Source: Mya arenaria
Taxonomy: Eukaryota; Mollusca; Bivalvia; Myida; Myidae
Assembly (NCBI RefSeq): GCF_026914265.1
Contig: NC_069124.1
Coordinates: 5,668,213 to 5,732,212 of the forward strand
DNA length: 64,000 nt
Reading direction: 5' to 3'
Positions 1 through 11,400 of this stretch are shown here, one piece after another; the first letter of the stretch is position 1; each line of letters starts with the position of its first letter. A program made the position numbers and the translations under genes. The notes beneath the pieces are model-generated. The model was not told the origin of the DNA, did no database searches, and worked only from the letters and a program-made list of their open reading frames with translations.

Positions 1-384
1 CTACTAGTTTGGTGGCATTTAGTTTGCACTGTGCAACATAGTGAGCAAGATGTAGAAAAATCACTAAAACAAAATCATCTTTAAAAACATTTATATTAAC
101 AACATTTACTTTTTAGATACAATAACATAATCATATAGAGTAAAACAAGACATTTAGTACCAAGACTTGATACACAATGTTTGATGTTCAAATGTATACT
201 ACGGTTTGGCACATAAACATGCTCAACTAAACTCCTCATGCACCATCTTACATTTATATAGAATATATTGACAACAGCATTTAGATAAATTGTGGCAATA
301 TATTTTCTCAACATTACACCACTGGGATTTTTAGAAGTAAAACTTTTTGGCATCATAGTGACTTGCAGTCAGAAAGAAGGGTCG

Positions 385-554
385 TGTATGTGCAACATAA
401 ATCGTCGGTTCTCAAGTAACAATCTAATCACCTATATAATAAAGGTATAACATGTGTCATGCACAATTCTTCAACTTGTGACACATGTTATACCTTTATT
501 ATAAAGGTGATTAGACTATTATTAGAGAACCGAGCGGTTAATGTTGCACATACA
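385..554. repeat. Long imperfect hairpin (fold-back element)
   Basis: The outer arms TGTATGTGCAACAT (385-398) and ATGTTGCACATACA (541-554) are exact reverse complements. Pairing continues inward with mismatches through GGTTCTC / GAGAACC. It ends in a perfect 24-bp stem (436-459 with 479-502) around a 19-base loop. The long-arm, short-loop shape suits a fold-back MITE. No target duplication was identified. Confidence 0.75.
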
Positions 555-559
555 AGAAG

Positions 560-614
560 TTTGTATTTACAAGCAAGAAGTGAATTAAATTCACTTTTTG
601 CTTGTAAATACAAA
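560..614. repeat. 55-bp near-perfect palindrome
   Basis: TTTGTATTTACAAGCAA (560-576) is matched by its exact reverse complement at 598-614. The inner part is also self-complementary around an axis near 587 (AAGTGAATT / AATTCACTT). It begins only five bases after the larger hairpin at 385-554, so the two may be parts of one element. Confidence 0.8.
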
Positions 615-1971
615 ACCACTTGTATGCAAATAATAAGCTGAGATACTGATGGAGCATTTGAAAGTCCAAATGGCATTCAATTGAAAGGTAACGCTATTGC
701 CAAAATTCATCCAAATTATTGCTGGGTGTCTAATTTGTATGGATCTTTTCTTTATGAAACGTCGCACAAAGCAGTGACATCTTCTTGTCCATGTTATTTG
801 AATTTCTTTTCTAGTAAAGGAATTGAAGCATACAGAGAATGAAGAACCAAGGTTTTTGAGTGGTTGGTTGAATAACTTGAAAAATCTGTCAGATTGGCTT
901 AATCCTGGCTTGGAACCTTTCCATGACTAAATTTCTTTGATTAAATAAAAGGTTTTCACATATATAAGGAACAACCAAGTAAGTATATTCACAGTGATAA
1001 TTGATGTGTTTACACCATTCGGGGAAAGTGGAAACTTTCATTCATATTTTAATGATTTGATCTTACAGTATAGGCTGATTCAATCATTTGGCCATACAAA
1101 ATAAATTTCTCCAAAGCATTGCGATTCATTTTTGGGCTGCCTTCATTACAGACTCAAAACACTGGACAACTTGGCTATTGCTTGATCAAACAAGAGTTAT
1201 AACTTTTATGGAAAAAAATAATCTATTTTTTCTTTATTAACAGCTGGTGCATTAAAAGTTTGGTAGAGTATAGGTACAAACAAGCTTTTAAAGAAGTAGT
1301 TTGGTACAAAAATATAAATGTCTTGTAAAATACGGACTGATAAAAAATGGAGTGGTATGCTTACTAACTTGATACAATCTAAGAGGAATAAAAAAAAAAC
1401 CATATACATGCACTGGTATATTTAAATGTAAATCAAAACTATATGTTACCAATATCATAACATGTAAATTATTACTGATAGAGGAAACTCATGGCAAACT
1501 TTACATTTTAAACAGGATTTCACAACAATCTAAATGCATTGTTATTTGTTAACAAATTGCAAAAGCAAGCTTAGCCCCCAGCAAATGAACGAGTTCCATA
1601 ATCTGAGATTCTTCACAAAAGTTCAAACTTACTTTGATATTCATGTATAAAAAAGGAACTACTAGTATAAATTTGCAAACATAGCACCATAAGAGATCAC
1701 AAATAAGGCACTACCGGTACTCATCAACACACAAGATCATTAACACGAGTTGTAAACAACTACAGCAAGAGTACCTTCTGCATTTGATGGGCACTAGTCT
1801 GGCTTTGGAGATGATCGTGATCTGGCAAAACTTCAACCAATGACACTTTAATACATTAAAATCATGAGAATAACATATTTATCTGCAATAACTACGACAT
1901 TTTTTTCTTCTTCTGAATAACCCCAATTAAGGATTTTAAGGCCTTTGTCAAAACAAAGTGTTTGAACTGGT

Positions 1972-2116
1972 GAGAGAAGATTATTCACACAAGAGGTGTT
2001 TGTGCCTGTGTTGGGGTCATGGGAGAAGATTATTCACACAAGAGGTGTTTGTGCCTGTGTTGGGGTCATGAGAGAAGATTATTCACACAGAGTGTTTGTG
2101 CCTGTGTTGGGGTCAT
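1972..2116. repeat. Tandem triplication, about 49 bp
   Basis: Three direct copies (1972-2020, 2021-2069, 2070-2116) begin near GAGAAGATTATTCACAC and end in TGTTGGGGTCAT. The first two are 49 bp and nearly identical. The third has lost two bases in the ACAAGAGGTG stretch. It lies just past the SGCB stop codon, so it is probably in the 3' UTR. Confidence 0.85.
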
Positions 2117-2228
2117 GAAAGTCCTTTAGCCATGTTTCAATCATTGGTCACATCGTTGGACATTCATCAAGTTCTCACAACAACTGTCTGGGTCCCCATA
2201 TGTGACCATGAATACATGTAGGTTCAAA

Positions 2229-2426
2229 TCACAGATCACATGGGTGGACACCCACCACAGCATCGGCACAGGAAGTGTCTGCATGTGTGTCAGGTAATGT
2301 GAACACCCTACCACTCCCTGCACACACGCATAGCAGCATCTGCGTGCTGGAAGACTGGGAACCCTCTCCCTTTCCCTCCACCGGAAGAAACAGGCTCAAG
2401 TACACTTGGGAGTCCAAGACCACCTC
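2229..2426 (-). CDS. SGCB: SGCB exon 5: C-terminal cysteine cluster and stop
   Basis: The acceptor is TTTTAG; 65 codons then TGA at 2231-2229. LLCVCAGSGRVFTL corresponds to KLCMCADGTLFKV of human SGCB, followed by two further cysteines (TSC...HPC) and a short tail. The four-cysteine layout is the family's disulfide-linked C-terminus. The gap between the last two cysteines is three residues longer than in human. Confidence 0.88.
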   Translation of the reverse strand, partial: EVVLDSQVYLSLFLPVEGKGEGSQSSSTQMLLCVCAGSGRVFTLPDTHADTSCADAVVGVHPCDL

Positions 2427-5400
2427 CTAAAACAAACACATATTGGTGGTTACAACATTGCAAACAGTCAATTTAAGGATACAAATCTCCAAAGTGCAAC
2501 ATCTTTCAACGAAAAGGTTGTGTATTTAAGTTGGATTGGAATAAGTTCTGTATCTAACACTGGACTTGACCTGGCAAACAAATCAAGGCAGAGGACATTG
2601 ATGCACACTCCCTAGTGTGTATAAAAATGCCTATGATGTTAATTAAGAAGGCAATGTATAAGCATAACACTTAATTTCCACATTTATATTTTAGCATTAT
2701 CTGTAAAGAAAGTAAAGCATTCAAAAGCACCGAATATTTTTATAGTTCATTGAAAAGTTTTGCAACATGCAAGCAAGAAATCATTTCAGACAATAACAAC
2801 ATCACCTTTGCCTGTAGGTTCAAATCAGCCCCTCCATGAATCCCAATGTCGCCCTCAGAGGAAAAATCCACCCCCTCTGTCCCGATCATCTGTGTAATCT
2901 GGTCAGACTCAATGTGAAGGTCTGGGAAAAGGCTTGTACCAGTCACCTGAAGAAATAAACAATAAAACAAAATATCTTTAATGAACACTAATTTATTCTA
3001 ACTTGGTTGTAAAGACAGCCATGAGCTGATATGAATCACGCCCTAGTCTGTTTCAAAGACTGGTACGGAATAACTTTAATTAGGATTGACAGATTGCGAC
3101 TAATGTTGGTATCTAGGAAGAGTTTATGCAGACCTTTCATGGGATTGTGTTTGGGGCCTCTAGGGTCAAGGTAACTGTTACTACAAAAAGATTACCATTT
3201 GGTACTGAAAACCAGTTGAATCTTACAATGAAGGCTAAGTTCTGCTATCAGTCATTTAAAACATGGTTTCATCCCATTACGGCCCTTCTTGTTTACTCTT
3301 TAATTTGCCTTATTTTTTATTGCTTTTGACAGGCACATATTACATCATTATTGTATTCATTTCCAAGACAAAGAAGCTTATAGCAGTGTTCAATAAGAAC
3401 AGACTGTCAGCCAAAATGGATGGTTGAAATGGCAATTGGGCCAGTTGAAATTTGGAAATATAGTGAATATTAAGAAGAAGAAGTAGGAGCTGGTCAGTTA
3501 ATTTACTATTTCAGACAGTTAAACTAAAAGTTATTGGGAACCTGCCTGTTGTATGACAGCTCTTGTTTTTATGTTTTATTACATTACCGTTTGTATAATT
3601 TTATAACATATACTCAACAAACTTACAGCTCCAACGTCCAATGCAGAGGCATGAAGGTTTGTGACCTGGTAAAGGTCAAGGTTCAGTGGTGCACTTGTGG
3701 AGAACAGGGGTTTACCACTCTCAGTCCAAAGCTCAAACTGACCACCAGTCAGTAACACACTTTTCCCTGACATTTCAACTATAAAGTACAAATTAACAAC
3801 TGGCATACACATGTACAATGTTCAAATGAGTAAGGTCACTGTTATAATTGCTACTCTGATTCTGGTATTTTAGACAACATTTAAATAAAATTTAATGTCT
3901 TTTGCATGAAAATTAAATAACATTATTATTGGATTCCTTTTTGGCACCATACATGTATGTCCAAATTCTTCATTATTACTACAAACATGGACAAAGAAAG
4001 TGTAAAAAGCCATGTATATAGAGAAATATCCTCCCAAGTATCCCATGCTGTCTGATAAATTGTGTCATAAATGCTACATGGGAAATATTTTGCTTCGAAG
4101 GAAGACTTTAAACAAAGACAACTTCACTATTTCTTCACCATTTTAAATGAAACATAGCGCAGTCTACGCGGCTTATGGAGCCCAGCCTTTGGTCTTTTAC
4201 CAGAGTTGGATTGAGAGTTTAGTTTCTTAAAACACTTTGACAAATCTTTTCTCAATATGGCTGTCTGACGGAGCACTGTCAAAACATTATTTTAGAAACC
4301 GGTTTTTTGAAGTGTTTGATAAAACTTATAAACTCTGATAATAAAGCAAAGGTGGTGCTCCTTAAGCGGCATAGACTGCCCTGTTTCATTTAAAATAGTG
4401 AAGTAAAGAAAAAGTTATCTATGATTTAAGTCTTTATTTTAAGCAAAATGTTGCCTTCCGACGTAGCATATATGACATAATTTATCACGTGGTATAGACA
4501 CACTGTGTCTGTACAGTTTAAAAATAATCACAGAAACATCCATGAAGGAAGGAGTATTTAATAATGTCACGGCCTTTGTGGTGTATCTCTGTTCTTACCT
4601 TTTGAGTATTTTTCTGTGCCAACTGATATCTGAAATAGATCAAAACTTCTGTATTGCAGTGTACAGGAAACACAGTCTATAAATAATATGAAAATCGAAT
4701 ATAGAAACACATAGTTTAGCAAATGGTTCCAAAATACTTACTTTGTTATGTATTTTAATAACGAAATTTTAATTTCCAGTTTCTTACGGTATCCTATAAG
4801 TTAATTTTATATTGTAACCTTCTGCTGTAGGCGGAAGTGTGTTCATAGTGTAACCTTTGCTGTAGGTAGAAGTGTGTTCATAGTGTAACGTTTGCTGTAG
4901 GCGGAAGTGCGTTCATAGTGTAACCTTTGCTGTAGGTAGAAGTGCGTTCATAGTGTAACGTTTGCTGTAGGCGGAAGTGTGTTCATAGTGTAACCTTTCA
5001 GGGTTCAAATTTAACTTTGCGGAGCACTTGTAAAATTTTGCGAGTGCTTTTTGAGGCAACTCGCAAAACGAAAAATCAACTTGCAATTTTATTATTTGCT
5101 TTATTTCCCTATAATATTGTCTAATTAAAGTAGATATAAGACATCTAATTAAAGTAGATATACGACATACTATAAATATTAAAAAGTATCAATCTTAAGT
5201 GTTTGACATTGTTCACTGTGAGGGGGGGGGGGGGGGGGGGGGGTATATTTACCCTCGCCATCAGGATATACCCATTCGGCGAGCACGCTACAGATTTCAT
5301 TATGTCTATAATTATAAAAACAATAACAATATAAATTTAAAATAAATAAAAGCAACAGTAAATGTAGTGTGGATGCTTTGGACGATAAAATATATCCAAG

Positions 5401-8400
5401 TCTATTCACTTTGACAGTTGGGCGGATATATTCAACGTTTGATGGGGTTTACATAAAATGCGCGAAAGCGCTAAATTTAGCCAATGATTGAGCTAGGTGA
5501 TTACGTCATTTGTATTCACTTTGTATTATGCACGCATCTGAGCATCCCGGAAAGATTCGAGATAAAACTCGGCCTTTTCCGTATTTGTTCTATTTTTGAA
5601 AACTTGAGCGTGACTCCGTACTTACTTCTTTATACGGGTAGTGTAAACATGCCACTTATAGGTTGTTTACACTCAACAACGTAGCGGAGTAAGTTTATGT
5701 TTATTCTACTTTCCTTTTAAAATTTTGTGGTCTAGAAAAAGCCACTCGCAGAATTTTGCGAGCTTGAATAAAAGTCACTCGCAATTTACAATTGTCGCTC
5801 GCATTTTGCGAGTATGCGAGTCTAAATTCGAACCCTGCCTTTGCTGTAGATAGAAGTGCGTTCATAGTGTAACGTTTGCTGTAGGCGGAAGTACGTTCAT
5901 AGTGTAAGGTTCTGCTGTAGGCGGAAGTGCGTACATAGTGTAAGGTTTGCTGTAGGCGGAAGTGCGTTCATAGTGTAAGGTTCTGCTGTAGGCGGAAGTG
6001 TGTTCATAGTGTAACGTTTGCTGTAGGCGGAAGTGCGTTCATAGTGTAACGTTTGCTGTAGGCGGAAGTACGTTCATAGTGTAAGGTTCTGCTGTAGGCG
6101 GAAGTGCGTACATAGTGTAACGTTTGCTGTAGGCGGAAATGCGTTCATAGTGTAAGGTTCTGCTGTAGGCGGAAATGCGTTCATAGTGTAACGTTTGCTG
6201 TAGGCGGAAATGCGTTCATAGTGTAAGGTTTGCTGTAGGCGGAAATGCGTTCATAGTGTAAGGTTCTGCTGTAGGCGGAAATGCGTTCATAGTGTAAGGT
6301 TCTGCTGTAGGCAGAAATGCGTTCATAGTGTAACGTTTGCTGTAGGCGGAAATGCGTTCATAGTGTAACGTTTGCTGTAGGCGGAAGTGCGTTCATAGTG
6401 TAACGTTTGCTGTAGGCGGAAATGCGTTCATAGTGTAAGGTTCTGCTGTAGGCGGAAATGCGTTCATAGTGTAAGGTTTGCTGTAGGCGGAAATGCGTTC
6501 ATAGTGTAAGGTTCTGCTGTAGGCGGAAATGCGTTCATAGTGTAACGTTTGCTGTAGGCGGAAATGCGTTCATAGTGTAACGTTTGCTGTAGGCGGAAGT
6601 GCGTTCATAGTGTAACGTTTGCTGTAGGCGGAAGTACGTTCATAGTGTAAGGTTCTGCTGTAGGCGGAAGTGCGTACATAGTGTAACGTTTGCTGTAGGC
6701 GGAAATGCGTTCATAGTGTAAGGTTCTGCTGTAGGCGGAAATGCGTTCATAGTGTAAGGTTCTGCTGTAGGCGGAAATGCGTTCATAGTGTAAGGTTCTG
6801 CTGTAGGCGGAAGTGTGTTCATAGTGTAAGGTTTTGCTGTAGGCGGAAGTGTGTTCATAGTGTAACGTTTGCTGTAGGCGGAAGTACGTTCATAGTGTAA
6901 GGTTCTGCTGTAGGTGGAAGTGCGTACATAGTGTAACGTTTGCTGTAGGCGGAAGTGCGTTCATAGTGTAAGGTTCTGCTGTAGGCGGAAGTGTGTTCAT
7001 AGTGTAACGTTTGCTGTAGGCGGAAGTGCGTTCATAGTGTAACGTTTGCTGTAGGCGGAAATGCGTTCATAGTGTAAGGTTCTGCTGTAGGCGGAAGTAC
7101 GTTCATAGTGTAACGTTTGCTGTAGGCGGAAATGCGTTCATAGTGTAAGGTTCTGCTGTAGGCGGAAGTGTGTTCATAGTGTAAGGTTCTGCTGTAGGCG
7201 GAAGTGTGTTCATAGTGTAAGGTTCTGCTGTAGGCGGAAGTACGTTCATAGTGTAACGTTTGCTGTAGGCGGAAATGCGTTCATAGTGTAAGGTTCTGCT
7301 GTAGGCGGAAATGCGTTCATAGTGTAACGTTTGCTGTAGGCGGAAATGCGTTCATAGTGTAAGGTTCTGCTGTAGGCGGAAATGTGTTCATAGTGTAACG
7401 TTTGCTGTAGGCGGAAATGCGTTCATAGTGTAAGGTTCTGCTGTAGGCGGAAGTGTGTTCATAGTGTAACGTTTGCTGTAGGCGGAAATGCGTTCATAGT
7501 GTAAGGTTCTGCTGTAGGCGGAAGTACGTTCATAGTGTAACGTTTGCTGTAGGCGGAAATGCGTTCATAGTGTAAGGTTCTGCTGTAGGCGGAAGTGTGT
7601 TCATAGTGTAACGTTTGCTGTAGGCGGAAGTACGTTCATAGTGTAAGGTTCTGCTGTAGGCGGAAGTGCGTTCATAGTGTAACGTTTGCTGTAGGCGGAA
7701 ATACGTTCATAGTGTAAGGTTTTGCTGTAGGCGGAAGTACGTTCATAGTGTAAGGTTCTGCTGTAGGCGGAAATGCGTTCATAGTGTAAGGTTCTGCTGT
7801 AGGCGGAAGTACGTTCATAGTGTAACGTTTGCTGTAGGCGGAAATACGTTCATAGTGTAAGGTTCTGCTGTAGGCGGAAGTGCGTTCATAGTGTAACGTT
7901 TGCTGTAGGCGGAAATACGTTCATAGTGTAAGGTTTTGCTGTAGGCGGAAGTACGTTCATAGTGTAAGGTTCTGCTGTAGGCGGAAGTGCGTTCATAGTG
8001 TAAGGTTCTGCTGTAGGCGGAAGTACGTTCATAGTGTAACGTTCTGCTGTAGGCGGAAATACGTTCATAGTGTAAGGTTCTGCTGTAGGCGGAAGTGCGT
8101 TCATAGTGTAACGTTTGCTGTAGGCGGAAATACGTTCATAGTGTAAGGTTTTGCTGTAGGCGGAAGTACGTTCATAGTGTAAGGTTCTGCTGTAGGCGGA
8201 AGTGGGTTCATAGTGTAAGGTTCTGCTGTAGGCGGAAGTACGTTCATAGTGTAACGTTCTGCTGTAGGCGGAAATACGTTCATAGTGTAAGGTTCTGCTG
8301 TAGGCGGAAGTGTGTTCATAGTGTAAGGTTCTGCTGTAGGCGGAAATGCGTTCATAGTGTAAGGTTCTGCTGTAGGCGGAAGTGTGTTCATAGTGTAAGG

Positions 8401-11400
8401 TTCTGCTGTAGGCGGAAGTGTGTTCATAGTGTAAGGTTCTGCTGTAGGCGGAAGTACGTTCATAGTGTAAGGTTCTGCTGTAGGCGGAAGTGTGTTCATA
8501 GTGTAACGTTTGCTGTAGGCGGAAGTACGTTCATAGTGTAAGGTTTTGCTGTAGGCGGAAGTACGTTCATAGTGTAAGGTTCTGCTGTAGGCGGAAATGC
8601 GTTCATAGTGTAAGGTTCTGCTGTAGGCGGAAGTACGTTCATAGTGTAACGTTTGCTGTAGGCGGAAATGCGTTCATAGTACGTTGATGTACGTTGTAAT
8701 ATGCAAATTGGCATAGCTACTTCTCCGTGTGGAGGTTCAGGGCCTTTATATATAAGGGTTGAGCATGCTTTTCTCTGAAAGGAATCTGTTGCATATTTGG
8801 GCTCACACGTTACATTATTCTAACTACGAACATCCTGAATGCTCAATGAAACACAGGCTAAAACACCTTTATCTAAGGTTCAAATTCAATACATATAAAA
8901 AACAAACAAACTATGATTGGTATTCAAGTCCTAACACAAACCTCTTCTCCTTTAAAGACCAGATCCCTGTCACCCCTCCCCTCAATGTTGCTATGCAACA
9001 CCAGGTTGTCAACCGTTAGGTTAGATAGAACACGCACAGCACTCTCTCCAGTGAACAACTCCAGACTTGCCATGCCTTCATGGGTGATGGACAGGAAATA
9101 CAGAAGACCAGCTGTAACCTGGAGATATGATCAGTTTTCATAATTGGATAATTGTTTTAAAAAATAAAGTGATAATGTTACTCTGTTCATATATCAGCAG
9201 TCATCTGTTGTAGTTTTTAAACCTCACTACAGCTTCTTGGACTGGTTTGTGTTTAAAATGAGTAGAAAGACCAATGATTTTTTTTTATTTCTAACTGACA
9301 TATTTTTATTACATACAAGTGCAATTCCTACCATAAATATGAAAACTTTAAACTGTACTATTTGTACAGTTAAGTTTTTGGTCAATGCAAATGATTCATC
9401 ATGCATAAAATGTATGCTTACAACCATTAACATTCCAAAATATGTCAGGGCTATAACCTGTTTGGTTTACAGTATTCAAGGTAACCTGTGTGGTATACAG
9501 TACTCAAGGTAACCTGTGTGGTATACAGTACTCAAGGTAACCTGTGTGGTATACAGTACTCAAGGTAACCTGTGTGGTATACAGTACTCAAGGTAACCTG
9601 TGTGGTATACAGTACTCAAGGTAACCTGTGTGGTATACAGTACTCAAGGTAACCTGTGTGGTATACAGTACTCAAGGTAACCTGTGTGGTATACAGTACT
9701 CAAGGTAACCTGTGTGGTATACAGTACTCAAGGTAACCTGTGTGGTATACAGTACTCAAGGTAACCTGTGTGGTATACAGTACTCAAGGTAACCTGTGTG
9801 GTATACAGTACTCAAGGTAACCTGTGTGGTATACAGTACTCAAGGTAACCTGTGTGGTATACAGTACTCAAGGTACCCTGTGTGGTATACAGTACTCAAG
9901 GTAACCTGTGTGGTATACAGTATTCAAGGTAACCTGTGTGGTATACAGTATTCAAGGTAACCTGTGTGGTATACAGTACTCAAGGTAACCTGTGTGGTAT
10001 ACAGTACTCAAGGTAACCTGTGTGGTATACAGTACTCAAGGTAACCTGTGTGGTATACAGTACTCAAGGTAACCTGTGTGGTATACAGTACTCAAGGTAA
10101 CCTGTGTGGTATACAGTACTCAAGGTACCCTGTGTGGTATACAGTACTCAAGGTAACCTGTGTGGTATACAGTACTCAAGGAACCCTGTGTGGTATACAG
10201 TATTCAAGGTACCCTGTGTGGTATACGGTACTCAAGGTAACCTGTGTGGTATACAGTATTCAAGGTAACCTGTGTGGTATACAGTACTCAAGGAACCCTG
10301 TGTGGTATACAGTATTCAAGGTAACATGTGTGGTATACAGTACTCAAGGTACCCTGTGTGGTATACGGTACTCAAGGTACCCTGTGTGGTATACAGTATT
10401 CAAGGTAACCTGTGTGGTATACAGTATTCAAGGTAACCTGTGTAGTATACAGTATTCAAGGTACCCTGTGTGGTATACAGTACCCAAGGAACCCTGTGTG
10501 GTATACAGTATTCAAGGTAACCTGTGTGGTATACAGTACTCAAGGTACCCTGTGTGGTATACAGTACTCAAGGTAACCTGTGTGGTATACGGTACTCAAG
10601 GTAACCTGTGTGGTATACGGTACTCAAGGTACCCTGTGTGGTATACAGTATTCAAGGTACCCTGTGTGGTATACAGTACTCAAGGTAACCTGTGTAGTAT
10701 ACAGTACTCAAGGTAACCTGTGTGGTATACGGTACTCAAGGTACCCTGTGTGGTATACAGTACTCAAGGTAACCTGTGTGGTATACGGTACTCAAGGTAA
10801 CCTGTGTGGTATACAGTATTCAAGGTACCCTGTGTGGTATACAGTACTCAAGGTAACCTGTGTGGTATACAGTATTCAAGGTAACCTGTGTGGTATACAG
10901 TATTCAATGTAACCTGTTTGGTTTACAGTATTCAAGGTAACCTGTGTGGTATACAGTACTCAAGGTACCCTGTGTGGTATACAGTACTCAAGGTACCCTG
11001 TGTGGTATACAGTATTCAAGGTAACCTGTGTGGTATATAGTACTCAAGGTAACCTGTGTGGTATACAGTATTCAAGGTAACCTGTGTGGTATATAGTACT
11101 CAATGTAACCTGTGTGGTATACAGTACTCAATGTACAATGTGTGGTATACAGTACTCAAGGTACCCTGTGTGGTATACAGTATTCAAGGTAACCTGTGTG
11201 GTATACAGTATTCAAGGTAACCTGTGTGGTATATAGTACTCAAGGTACCATGTGTGGTATACAGTACTCAAGGTAACCTGTGTGGTTTACAGTACTCAAG
11301 GTAACCTGTGTGGTATACAGTATTCAAGGTAACCTGTGTGGTATACAGTATTCAAGGTAACCTGTGTGGTATACAGTACTCAAGGTACCCTGTGTGGTAT

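Larger units (their letters stand above)
1..2228. other. 3' flank / probable 3' UTR of beta-sarcoglycan gene
   Basis: No protein-coding gene is supported here. The segment lies just downstream of the SGCB stop codon on the minus strand, so its right part is probably 3' UTR. A minus-strand AATAAA (TTTATT at 1233-1238 on the plus strand) is one possible poly(A) signal, giving a UTR of about 1 kb, but this is weak. It also contains a 49-bp triplicate (1972-2116) and two adjacent hairpins (385-614), listed separately. The short open frames over the hairpins read through inverted repeats and are not genes. Confidence 0.5.
4813..8680. repeat. Minisatellite, 35/36-bp unit, about 85 copies
   Basis: The unit core is GCTGTAGGCGGAAGTGCGTT followed by CATAGTGTAA. 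Two length classes alternate: a 35-bp unit joined by ACGTTTGCTG and a 36-bp unit joined by AGGTTCTGCTG or AGGTTTTGCTG. Further binary variants are AAGTG/AAATG and GCGTT/GTGTT/ACGTT. About five copies lie left of the inserted transposon and 80 to its right. Runs of 36-bp units stay open on the SGCB sense strand as a 12-residue repeat, but each 35-bp unit breaks the frame, so it is not read as coding. Confidence 0.95.
3779..8937 (-). other. SGCB intron 2 (5.2 kb, repeat-filled)
   Basis: This non-coding interval holds a 435-bp fold-back element (4053-4487) and the 35/36-bp minisatellite (4813-8680) with an inserted DNA transposon (4999-5837). Only about 260 bp remain between the array and exon 2. 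No further exon is needed between exons 2 and 3. Confidence 0.75.

Noticed and set aside
6640-8714. Minus-strand open frames with a 12-residue PPTAEPYT repeat
   Set aside because: They exist only where 36-bp units run consecutively; every 35-bp unit shifts the frame. They lie in intron 2 of SGCB.
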